Shown one piece after another: positions 11,101 to 20,933 of a stretch of DNA of 39,360 bases; the stretch's first letter is position 1; every line of letters starts with the position of its first letter. The stretch is from Ettlia oleoabundans (Eukaryota > Chlorophyta > Chlorophyceae > Chlamydomonadales). Made by a program: the position numbers and the translations under genes. The notes under the pieces are model-generated. The model worked only from the letters and a program-made list of their open reading frames with translations, ran no database searches and was not told the origin of the DNA. Location of the stretch: NCBI GenBank assembly GCA_019693395.1, contig JAAMXP010000536.1:1-39360 (forward strand), in the 5' to 3' direction.

Positions 11101-13493
11101 ACCCACCCACCCACCCTTCCTTCCACCACCCCCATTATCATCCACCCAACCAGTCACCTCACACACACGCCCCAACCAAACCACCTAACGGCGCAGACAT
11201 AGACAAGGCGGCGCGGGACGTCGTTGCTAGCAGCCATCGCAACAGCGGCCAGACGTGCATCTGCACCAACAGAGTGCTAGTGCATGTGAGTGCTCCTGGC
11301 TGCACCTAGGGGAGGAGCTGGGTGTACTGAAAGTTGGTGGGATGATGGGTGGTGCGGGGTGGATGGCTGTCCTGATTAGACCGGACGTTGGCAAGATCCT
11401 GCCACGATTGCACGAGTGATATCACATCTGCCCACGAGCACAGCCTCAATACCACGACATTACTGACCCTTATAGAATACCCAGCCACAACCGTTTTGTC
11501 GCCTTGGCTGCTTCACTTCATGGCAAGCAAACCCAGTCACACTTTTTGGTTTCCTGTGCATCTTTTTGCTGCCCACCCCACCTGGTGCAGGAGCGCGTGC
11601 ACGACGCCTTTGTGTCGGCATTAGCTCAGCGTGTGTCTGCCCTGCGTCTGGGCAGCGGGCTGGAGCCCGGCACCACACAGGGGCCCCTCATCTCTGCTGC
11701 AGCCGTGGACCGGGTGCGTGCGCACAGGCTGGGGGCAAACCTGGCTTCGCTGGCACTGCTGCTGCTGCCAATGCTGCCTCTCCACTGCTGATGCATTCTT
11801 GCTGCTGCTCCTGCTGGAGCTCTGGCAACGCCGCACGGATGTCGGGCGGGCTATTCATTGTGCACATAGGGATGGCCACTGGCCAACCATGGTATATCAT
11901 TTTGGCTTCACGCAGCTTCCAAACCCCTGCCTGCCGACTCGTGGCGGAGAACGACAAGGGATGTGCCCATCAGAGCCAGTGTGACCCTATTCCTTTTTAA
12001 GCACTTTCATTTGAAAGTATTTATCAAATTGTGTGTGCTGCAGGTTGAGGAGAAGGTGCAGGATGCACTGTCTAAAGGCGCAGTGGCGGCATGCGGCGGC
12101 GCTCGCCCCAAATGGGATACAGGCAGCCCGTTTGCAGGGGGCTACTTCTTTGAGCCAACGGTGCTTGTAGGTAGGTAGCCGGCTGAGCTGGGGGTCGGTG
12201 GATGATCATCAGTAGGTGACAGCGAGGGGTCCTGGATTTGGATGGTTTGTGGGTGCAGGAGCTGCGGTGGTGCTGGGGCGTGGGAAAGGTTGTGGGGCTG
12301 GGTTGACCTCCAGATGTGTAGTAATCAGGGCACTCAGCTGGCCAGACTCGTTCTTTGCTGTCAATTAGGGCTGCTGCCACCGTCTGTCGCCAGCTCCCTT
12401 CCCCATTGCTGTGTCACAATCTGTTCTATGTGAATTGCAGGCGGCACCCTGGATATGCGGCTGTTCCATGAAGAAATTTTTGGGCCTGTTACTCCTGTGT
12501 TCAAGTTCAGCACCGATGACGGTGGGTGTATCAGCGTCCTCTTGCACGGCATACATGTGCATGTGGCTGGGACCTGTGTGGTGGGAGGGGCCAAGTGGCG
12601 GTGCGTGCGTGCGTGTGTGCGTGTTGGTATGTGTAGGGTGGCGTGGGGGGGTGGGGGTGGGGGTTGGGAGGGGGTGGTTCGAGTCATTTCCTTGTGCAGA
12701 CGAACTTGCTGCGGTGTCATAGCTTGCCTCTATCTTACAGCCAACACTGGAAGAATCCCCCCCACCTGTGCTGTGCTTGCAGAGGCGGTACAGATGGCCA
12801 ACAACACGCAGTACGGTTTGGCAGCCTACTTTTACACCAAGGTGGATTGGCTGGGTGGATGTGTGGTGTGGGGCTTAGAAGTCTGTCTCAGTGTCCCTTT
12901 GCCCAGTGCGCTGCTTAGCATCTATTCTGCCGGCTGCCCTCCCGCCCTTTGCTGCTCTCTATGCCCAATAACGCGCGCATGACCCGAGCCCGCCCCACCC
13001 CTGAACCCTTACCCCACCAGACCCCCCCACCCCTCACCCCCACCCCCTGCCTCGTCTCTTCTTTGCTGCAGGACCTTTCTCGTGCGTGGCGGGTAGCTGA
13101 GCGGCTGGAGTATGGGATGGTGGGGGTGAACGAGGTGGCAATCACCGCAGAGGTGAGAAGGCGGGAATGAGACACCGCCGCTGGTGTGGGGCGGCGGCGG
13201 TGGCATCAAGCAGCAGCCATGCAATGCTTGGGCCGGCTGGCAGCAATGATTCCTGCAAACCCTGCACGCTCAATGACTGCACAGTTTGCTGGTTGTGCGA
13301 AAGGCATAAGTTACCTTAGCTGACACCTTGCCTGCGAAGCTGGATGCCACAAACCCTTCTGTCCCTGCCCATGTCGCAGGTGGCGCCGTTTGGCGGCATG
13401 AAGCAGAGCGGTCTAGGGCGAGAGCAGAGTAAGTATGGGCTGGCAGAATTCCAAGACATCAAGACAGTGTGCCTGGGCATCGGCAGCAAGTAG
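8134..13493 (+). CDS. ALDH5: Succinate-semialdehyde dehydrogenase (ALDH5 family)
   Basis: Fifteen exons: 8134-8388, 8533-8678, 9078-9179, 9535-9622, 10086-10227, 10406-10515, 10731-10784, 10949-11024, 11197-11285, 11591-11713, 12044-12170, 12441-12521, 12783-12841, 13072-13152, 13380-13493; 548 aa, stop TAG. The first ~45 residues are Ala/Ser/Arg-rich and fit a mitochondrial presequence; Met26 and Met38 are alternative starts. The ALDH fold is complete: [12 protein letters not shown] near 211, [10 protein letters not shown] near 286, general base Glu311 in LELGGN, nucleophile Cys345 in GQTCIC, and EIFGPV. Cys347 two residues on matches the redox-switch cysteine of human SSADH. The enzyme oxidises succinate semialdehyde to succinate with NAD(P)+, the last step of the GABA shunt. 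SSADH rather than betaine-aldehyde dehydrogenase is supported by SGQTCIC and the SRRF block, not proven. Confidence 0.93.
9421..9557 (+). repeat. Duplicated acceptor region of SSADH exon 4
   Basis: Bases 9495-9557 (end of intron 3 plus the first 23 bases of exon 4) have a copy 75 bases upstream at 9421-9482. A 24-base core is identical (9459-9482 and 9534-9557). The upstream copy has lost its splice context: CTGCAG is replaced by GTAAAG. Reading on from it gives no sensible exon, so it is a decayed copy. Confidence 0.85.
9617..9706 (+). repeat. Duplicated donor region of SSADH exon 4
   Basis: The 18 bases TTCATGGTGGGTGGGTCT span the exon 4 donor at 9617-9634 and recur exactly at 9689-9706 inside intron 4, 72 bases downstream. 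The second copy is a potential cryptic donor. Confidence 0.8.
10586..10695. repeat. (CACCA)22 minisatellite in SSADH intron 6
   Basis: About 22 essentially perfect copies of CACCA fill most of the intron 10516-10730, ending about 35 bases before the acceptor. The complementary strand is (TGGTG)n. Confidence 0.95.
12600..12680 (+). repeat. G-rich low-complexity tract in SSADH intron 12
   Basis: A GT-rich run followed by several runs of three to seven G lies on the coding strand of the intron 12522-12782. The spacing of G runs could allow a G-quadruplex in DNA or pre-mRNA. I infer this from composition only. Confidence 0.5.
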
Positions 13494-14133
13494 GACCCAC
13501 CTTCGATGCCAGTAGTAGAGAGCAGCAGCGGGGGCTTTGGGTGCTGATTTGCGTCTTGTTGCTGGCAGGCCTGGGGTTGCCAGCGCCTTGCATGTTGTTA
13601 GATTTGTGGTTGCCTGCAAGATTCTAAAGGCCCCCCCCGCCTCTTGCATGAAGAGTAGCAATAGTGTAACGATGTTGGCAGCTCGTTAGTGCGCAGTGTT
13701 GGTTTGAGTAATCTGGCAAGAGCACCTGCAGAGTTGTACCAGCTGCGACGGCAGCAGTACTACCATCCAGTTGCCATGCGGTGTAGAAGCAGCACGGCTG
13801 CTCTGATATGGCTGGTTCGCCGCGTTTCATACACTCAAGCTCAACAAACCGACAAACGTGCACACAAGCCGACTTGTAAGTGCTATCCGGGGCATCCACA
13901 CGCGCGGCGTGAGTGATCTCTATGCCGGCGGTGTGCAGCAAGCGCAGCCATGGAGATTTGCACATAAGCGCGGTGGCAGAGAGCATCGGGAAACCCGCGA
14001 GGGCCCCATTAGGGAGCAAGGGTTCCTCGCTCCAGCTCCCCCGGCTGCCGGCGGCGGTGCCGCCCTTCCCTCGCCCCCCTAAACCGGGCCATGCTCTCGT
14101 CCGGACCCATAATCCAAACCCTTACCTTCTGCC
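13494..14133. other. Intergenic region after SSADH
   Basis: Tandem genes flank this 640-base stretch. It should hold the SSADH 3' UTR, with a TGTAA at 13665-13669 about 170 bases past the stop, and the promoter of the small membrane-protein gene. Open frames here are short and composition-driven; I support no gene. Confidence 0.5.
13665..13669 (+). terminator. Candidate poly(A) signal of the SSADH gene
   Basis: TGTAA about 170 bases after the stop at 13493. The motif and spacing fit chlorophyte 3' UTRs. Confidence 0.35.
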
Positions 14134-15057
14134 ATGCAGCTTCCAGCAAAAATGAAGTGGGAGCTGAGCACCGACGAGACGCTGATGCTGGTCAGCGGCA
14201 TCACTGCAGTGGTGCCCAGCGTGCACTTCTATGCCGCTCCGCGCCACTTCCACAAGACGTACTTTCCCCCGGTGCGTTAAACTGGCTGATTGGGTAATGG
14301 TTTTGGTCATGACTAATATGGGCTGTGTAGGCTGTGACGTGTCCATTGCGTATGGGCCGAATGACGGTGCTACCAGGCCCAGCAGGGGAAAACGAGGCTG
14401 CAAATGCTTTCATGGGTGCGCACCTCAGCCAGCTGCAACTGCTCTGTAATGACATCGCTTCCGAAACGTGCTTCCACCCTGCCATCTCTGCCGCAATGCC
14501 TGCAGGACCAGGTTTGCAATGAGATGATGACCAAGTGGTGCGGGATGACCCTTTCAATCGCCGGTGGCCAGATGCTGACTGTTGGCCTGTCCAAGCCCGA
14601 CAAGGCAAGCACATGAGTTGCTTATATTGTGGATTGGCCTTCGTGCTCAAATCTCTCGATGGTGGGGTTGGTCACAAATAAGGCGGTTGTCACAGTCAAG
14701 GTGGTGGCAAAGGCAGGTGTTGGAGGCAAGGTGGAGGTTGGGGGGCACATCGCATGATATTTCAATGGCCGCTACTTCCGTATCCATCAGCCTAACTGGG
14801 CTATGTCTTATTGCATCCATGGCGGCCACTGCGTACCTTGTCAGCCCAGCTCAACCAAACCTCACCTCCCCGCCCTGCTGCAGAAAACCCTGAAGAACAG
14901 CCTCAAGTTCACGGGTGCTGCCTGGCTGGTGGCCTCGGCTCAGCACGCCTACAACACCCACGCCGGCTACGAGAAGAAGTGCTGCTACGCGCTGGCTGGC
15001 GTTCAGGCCGTGCTGGGGGCGCTGTGCCTGAAACAGGGCTTCAAGAAGCCCGAGTGA
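14134..15057 (+). CDS. Small orphan protein with four hydrophobic segments
   Basis: Three exons (14134-14271, 14506-14604, 14884-15057) give 136 aa ending in TGA. I do not recognise the family. Hydrophobic stretches fall near residues 17-35, 60-75, 90-103 and 113-128, so it could be a four-helix membrane protein; the second and third are weak. Between them are aromatic/His-rich (HFYAAPRHFHKTYFPP) and Lys-rich loops, and the C-terminus is basic. ATG 14134 is taken as the start because it leads directly into the frame; Met7 (14152) is equally possible. The second intron has a GC donor in a perfect AAG|GCAAG context, which is needed to keep frame. Length, clean splicing and codon pattern argue for a real gene. 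No function is proposed. Confidence 0.6.
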
Positions 15058-15165
15058 TGCTGATGGGAAAGAATGGCGCGCGAAGTAAGTACTGGTTACA
15101 GTAGCCAAAACTCGTGCTATGAACTGGCGCTATGGCCCATTTTGGTCAAGATTTTGGTAGAAGTA

Positions 15166-15170
15166 TTACA
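15166..15170 (-). terminator. Candidate poly(A) signal of UVSSA
   Basis: TGTAA on the minus strand about 170 bases past the stop at 15341. Confidence 0.3.
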
Positions 15171-15207
15171 ACTTGGTAAAATGCCATCTGTGCTAGGGCG
15201 ATCCATG

Positions 15208-15212
15208 TGTAA
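15208..15212 (+). terminator. Candidate poly(A) signal of the small membrane-protein gene
   Basis: TGTAA about 150 bases past the stop at 15057. Confidence 0.35.
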
Positions 15213-15340
15213 CTTAACCTAGATGGTTAACCAGATTGATGCATTGATTGTTTGACAGCATTGAACCGAATGATGCTGAAGCTTGGGGTCTCTCTAAGCA
15301 TGTCGAGTGTGCAGCGGCTGCTGCCGCCCGCCACCAGCTG

Positions 15341-15711
15341 TCACCAGCGGTTGCCAAATTTGTCGCGCCGGATCTCGCTTTCAGTCTGTGCCGCATCCGC
15401 CACTGCCGCCGCCACTGCCCTGCCCCGCAGCAACTTTTGAGCCAGCCGGTCCCTGCTGGCCGGAAGCGAGGGGGACAAAAAGTACACTGCCGATGAACGC
15501 AGAGTGTCCTTGGTTGGATATTATGGGGTGCATCCAATAAATGCTGCTGTGGCACAGTTCGCCCGTGCTAACCAACACACACAAACCGCTCGCCAAATGC
15601 CAACACCATGTCTAGCTTGCTGCCCCTTCTGCCTTACCTTACACTCAGCTTCCTGCCTCGCCCTCCCGCTTGCCGCCGCTGCCGCGCTTGACCCTGCGCC
15701 TCGCCGCCATC

Positions 15712-15744
<33 letters not shown>

Positions 15745-18700
15745 TGGATCCTGCAGCTGCCTTGCAAGCAGCTCTTCAGAATGTGCGCCGCCTGCACCCA
15801 CATGCAAATGCATCTGTCAGTGGATAACCAGCCATCATTAATGGCCTGCACCAAACTGCCTGGTGCTGTGCACAGCATCAGACGCAGGCCACAGTGGACA
15901 GCGAGCCTACACCATGCCCTCTAAGCTCCTAAGGCAACCCACGCAAGCAAGCCACGCAAGCGGACAACCTAGCAAGCTCAGTCATGGGTCCTCAGCACAA
16001 CATCAAAACCCAGGCTTTGGACTAAAGCCACTCACCAATGACAGCCTCGTTATAGGCCCGCTCCTGCTCCCTCCTCGTCCGCTTGGCGGCACGGCTGTCG
16101 CTGGGGCCAGGCCCTGCCGCTGCTGCAGATGATGAGGGGCCAGCCCCATCTGCTGCTCTCGACCCGCCACCTTGCCGGCTGGGCCACTGCTGACGTGCTG
16201 CCACCGGCAGGTGTTGCTGCTGCCGTCCTTGCTGCTGGTGCTGCTGTGCTCCTCTAGGGCTTCTAGTTGTGGTGGCAGCAGTGCCAGCTGGCGCTCCTGC
16301 CGCCGCTTGACCACCTGCAGGGTCGATTTCCTGCTCAGGCTGCTGCATGCCCTGCTCCTGCTCCTGCTGTCGCCTCTTCTGACTTTGCTGTCCCTGCTGC
16401 CGCCCTTGTTGCTGCTGTGCCTGCTGCCGCCGTGGTTGCTGCTGTGACTGGTCCTTTTGCCGCTGCAGATGCTGAGCTTGCAGCTGGCGACTGGTTGGCA
16501 TTGGAATCATGAAAACTTCATCCAGTCGCTCCTGAGGCAGCTCTGCGGGCAGGTGGAAAGTGTATGGGTGTGTTCAGCTGCAGCTTTAAATATGCCAAAG
16601 GCGCAGCCCAGTTTACCTTGTTGCAGAAACATAGCTGATATGGCTGCATTTGGGAGCAGGTTGCCAGCATGCCAGCAAGCCAGCCATCAGCCAGCAAAGT
16701 ACCAATGGGGCGCAAATTGCATCATCAGGAACAGTAAGAGTAGCAGCACAATTGGCAGCAGATGAACATGAAAAGTAGGGCAAGGGCTGGTGCAGGAGAG
16801 GGCAGATGCGGGAATGGAATTTGGAGCAGCAGCGGAATCTGACTTGCCTCTGTGCACGTCCACAGGGCCCCAGTGGTTGCTCACTTCAAGGCCGTGCCCG
16901 CTGACATAGGTTGGGGCTGCAAGGCGGGACCAAGGCAGTGCAGCTCATGTACGAAGGAATGGCAGAAAGGTGAATGCCGGCAGCGCTGAAGCAGCGTGAG
17001 ACGGGGGAGGGGGGCGGGGGCGGCGCGCGGCGATGGTGGCGGCTCGTCCAACAGGGGAACAAGCCATGTTGATTAACACTGAATCACAGCCCGACTATCA
17101 TGCAGTACCAAGGTGACACAGGCTAAGGAATGGGGAAGAGCCGAGAGGTTGATGCGACCCATGCGCAAAGTTCACGATACATCTTCCCTGGTTCTGAGGT
17201 TCACCTGCACTGCTGTCCCAGAACTGTGTGTGCAGGCCAGAGGGCAGGACGGGCGCCTGCACAGCATAGGATCGGTGGCACATGTGACCCGGTCATAACA
17301 ATAGGGAGGCGCGGCTTAATTTCGCCCAGTTTGGCAGCAGCAGCAGGGGTCAATTCCAATTTTTCTTTCTGTCAAGCCAAAGCGCCTGTCTCAAAATGGC
17401 CGCAAGCAATAGAGGCAGATGGTTGACCTGTTCCGCCAACTTCCTCCTGACTTCATCAGGCAGGCTGCCCTCGCGCCGCACTGTCGTGCCAGCTGCTCGT
17501 GCAGCTGCCTTGCTGCGCTGCTGCTCCTGCTCCTGCTCCTGCTGCTGCTGCTGCTGCTGCGGTTGCTGTTGCGGGTTGGGCCTGGGCCTGGGAGCAGCGG
17601 GGTCCACAATGCTGAGGTACGGGTTCTCCCAATCATCCTCATCCTGCTTCCCCTGCTGCCGCTGGCTGGCAGAAAGCTCCGGATCACCCATCTGCCGCTG
17701 GCTCTGCTGCTTGTCCCTCGTCTGCTGTCTTCTGGAGCCGCTCTTACCCCGGCTATCTCCGCCCCTACCGCTCCCTCCATCCTTATCCTTATCGTTATGA
17801 TTGTCGCTGTCATCCCCGCTAGAACCAAAGAGATCCTGCATCGCTGCCGCCATTGCCGGCGCGTCACGTTCGGCACCCTCCTGCCACTCTTTCTCTTGCC
17901 GCCGCCGCTCCCGCTCCCGACGCTGCCGCTGCAGTAGGATCGCCTGCAGGTCATGACTCAAAGCACCAAAGCACGATTAAGTAAACTCGCTCGCTGCCAC
18001 TGTTGCTAGCACCAACATTGATTCATTTGTAAGAGTTTGACTTCACCTAAAGCTGGAAGCTTCAGTGCTGCTGCCAGCACATGAGAACTATCCTAAGCCC
18101 GACAAGTTGCTGTCCTGAGATACACCCTGCAACTTTTTCTTTATGTGCAGCCTGTGACTTGCTGTCCGCCGCAAAAAGTGGAGTGAAGTCTCCGTTTCAG
18201 GCCAGGAAACCCCCTATCGGACTGCTTCTTACCTGCAAGTCAATGTCCAATGCGTCACACCGCTCCTTTGCCGCCGCCAGCCGCCCCTTCAGCTCAGTTG
18301 CGGCACGCAGCAGCTGATGCCTCTGCCCCTCCTGAGCGGCACTGGCAAGCTCCACCTGGCCCAGCACTCGCACCCACTCCTGCAGTAGCAGTAAGGAGGT
18401 GTGCATATGTGTTTGTGTAGCGTACAATGAGCGTGCGGGAAAGGCCCGCTGTAAGGCTGGATGTGTTTTGGGCAGCAGGCAATGAGGAGGAACAAATCTA
18501 GGGGGCATGGCGCTGTGAAAGTAGCCAAGGCGTGAGGGGTGGCAATGAGCTTGTCAGAACCCCAGCAAAGACATGAAGTGAACCAGCAGCAGTGTTAAAC
18601 TGTATACCTTCAAGATATCAATCAGACTGTCTCGGCATAGAAAGCCAGTTTCACTGCCGAAACTAGTCCTCATAATGCAAGGATGGATACAAGTGTGACC

Positions 18701-20533
18701 ACCAACAAGAAAACAGCGCTCATAAGCCAAGGATGATGGGAGCGACTCCCGGCAGCTCCCTACAAATACCAGCCTACACACCAGTGTCCTGCACACCCAC
18801 CTGCATCTGAGGCAGGGTGCGGTTGGTCAGTTGGCGGTACAATCCCGCCAGCGTCTCCAGTACCGCCTCCATGTCGGCATCCCCACCAGCGGTACCGCCG
18901 TGAATGCCGCCACCCCTATTAGGGCCACCATCGCCTTGCTGGCCCGCAGCTGGGTCTATGGGTTGCAGCGATTCGTCAGCGCCATAGGCCGCAAGCCCTT
19001 CACCCTCAAGCTGCTGATCCTCCTGCTGCGCCTGCTGCTGCTGCTCCTGGCGTGAAGCTGAACCCCCAGCTGCTCCTGCTGCTGCATCCTCTGGTGCAAT
19101 GTCCTCCCAGTCCATCCCATCTGCAGCAATCACCCCGTCTGCGTCACATACATCAACTCCTGCTGCTATTGCTGCCTTTGCCTCGCCGCTGGCAACATGT
19201 ACCTGCCGCTGATGTTGGTGGTGTTGATGTTGCTGCTGCTGCTGCTGTGCTTGCTGCTGTTGTGCTTGCTGCTGCTCCTGCTGTTCATCCAGTATGGCAA
19301 AGCACTCCAGCATCTCAGTTAGCAGCTGCCTGGCAGCCACACTCCCCTCCTGCCACTCCCCGGCACCACCAGCATTACCATCACCCTCCATGCTGCTCCC
19401 TATTAGCGCTGCAAAGCGCTGCCGCAGCAGTTGCTGCTGGCGCTGCTGACGGGCGGCCCGTTCCGCCTCTTGTGCGGCTTCACGGGAGTTGGCGGAAGGC
19501 AGGCGGTACTGCAGGGTGTCCCGCAGGTACCGCCTTGTCAGCTGGAGCTGCAATACACGTTCAAGGCAGGTGGTGGAGAGGGCGGCCGTCAATTGGGGTT
19601 GGAAGCACCGTGTCACATGCAAAAGGTACGATTCAGGCAACACTGACACTGCACGGAACAAAACACAGATCAGTGACAGTGGTAACCCTGCCTGCTTGTA
19701 TTTTGCCCCATATTGCGCCTCCCACTCCCCCACAAGATCCAGAGCCTTCTCTCGCAGCTCGGCAGCGGCGGCGGGAGGCGGCGGCAGCGGGCGCTCGCTG
19801 TTGAAGCCCAGCACCGCTTCAAGCACCTGTGTTGGGATCCCAGCAAAGATAGGTGTTAAATTGGATAAGCTGGATAAGACATTTACATCATTTCAAGATT
19901 AGCCTAGATGGAAGTCAGGGATAATCTAGTTCGCTCAAGGCATGTGGCAGCAGCGCTGCTGACAGTTTGCATACCAGCAGCACCAGCGCAAAAGCAACAG
20001 CACAACGAAGGTGGGATAGAATAAGTGGGGTTTGACCTGAGACAGTTTGGCCAGCAGGGCTAGGCGGAAGGCACGGCTACGCTGGAATAGCTGCTCGCAG
20101 ACTAGGAGGGCCAGCAGCCGGGTCTGCAGCAGCGGCAGGAAGCAGGGTGTGCAGGGGCTCAGGGGAGTGGGAGTGCAGCACGGCACCATCAGCGGCAGCC
20201 GGGCGAGGCCAGAAGCAAACCTTGTGCGCACTGGAAGTTTGCATGTTAACGTCGAGCAATGCAGCAAACCCTAGGCAACGTCGAAGCCGGAAGATCTGTC
20301 TCAAAGGTAATCATGAGGGCCTGCAGAGACCACAGCTTCGCCGCTGCGATAGACTGCCGCCGCACCTGCGCGTGTGGTGCCCGCAGCTGACCCCACAGCG
20401 CCTGCCAGGTTGCTATCACATTGTCGTCTCCCAGCTTGCACAGTGACTTAATTTGGGCAAGGAGAGAGCCATCCAAAGCGGGGTTTCGCTTGTTGCAAAG
20501 TCGATCGACCAACCCTGCGAGACGGTCGTCCAT
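15341..20533 (-). CDS. UVSSA: UV-stimulated scaffold protein A (UVSSA) homologue
   Basis: Eleven exons: 20270-20533, 20037-20123, 19692-19826, 18801-19547, 18233-18379, 17428-17943, 17205-17256, 16848-16916, 16036-16542, 15638-15791, 15341-15455; about 930 aa. In animals UVSSA holds stalled RNA polymerase II for transcription-coupled repair and recruits USP7 and TFIIH. The N-terminal VHS-like domain matches family order: MDDRLAGLVDRL, FQRSRAFRLALLAKLSQ, RPLPPPP, EWEAQYGAKYKQ, LRDTLQYRLP. A middle helix ends in ERCDALDIDLQ, like the human CSA-side region ending KELDIE. The DUF2043-type tail starts APVLPSGLHTQFW and ends EIRRDKFGNRW. Long Gln/Ala/Ser linkers separate these. The expected zinc finger is not found. 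Introns at 19691 and 16847 use GC donors; the last acceptor is NAGNAG. The exon 1/2 junction is the least certain. Confidence 0.8.
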
Positions 20534-20933
20534 CGCTTGCTGTTCTACAGGCTGGTACAAACTTCTGCTCTGGACTCAGCATATTTTCTCGCTTGCGTGG
20601 TCTGGCGTGGCCCCGCGTGGCAGGCGTGCTGCTAGAGGAAGAGACGTGCCACTGACAGCTTTCCAAACCGGTGTTCTGTCCTGACAGAGACATTCCAGCA
20701 GCTCATCGCACCGTTCCCCGGCAGGTAGGACAAGGGAGGCACGGAGCCAGAAGTCGGCAGCGTCGCGCTGCCGGTAAGTCGGAACGCATTTGTTGCGAAA
20801 ATGAAAGTGATGGGTTTCTCTTGCACGCCTCCCCCCTGGGCAACTGCTTGCACCTGGCAGCATTTGTGTTGCGCTGACGCGCTGCTGGCAGCCTCAGGCA
20901 TCCTTCGCACGATACACATGCCTGCCATCGCAG
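20534..20933. promoter_or_regulatory. Bidirectional promoter region, UVSSA / coiled-coil gene
   Basis: These 400 bases lie between two divergent starts. An in-frame upstream ATG for UVSSA sits at 20560. A CAG directly precedes the ATG at 20934, so the coiled-coil gene could have a further 5' exon ending here. No clear core promoter motif is visible. Confidence 0.45.

Larger units (their letters stand above)
15058..15340. other. Convergent intergenic spacer
   Basis: This lies between the stop of the small membrane-protein gene (+) and the UVSSA stop (-). It carries TGTAA on the plus strand at 15208-15212 (about 150 bases past the first stop) and TGTAA on the minus strand at 15166-15170 (about 170 past the UVSSA stop). 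The two 3' UTRs would then overlap by about 45 bases. Confidence 0.5.

Noticed and set aside
13846..14133. Short plus-strand frames upstream of the small membrane-protein gene
   Set aside because: Pro/Ser-rich, not joined by any clear donor, and composition-driven.
16768..16794. A minus-strand C...CPTFH string that looks like part of the missing UVSSA zinc finger
   Set aside because: It lies inside the intron 16543-16847, lacks the preceding C-x(8)-C spacing, and is followed by a hydrophobic stretch; it cannot be spliced in without losing frame.
17396..17937. Plus-strand Leu/Cys-rich open frames resembling membrane proteins
   Set aside because: They are the complement of Gln/Glu/Ser-coding UVSSA exon 6; antisense of CAG-type repeats gives Leu/Cys runs. 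The same holds for the plus-strand Leu-rich frames at 19052-19804.
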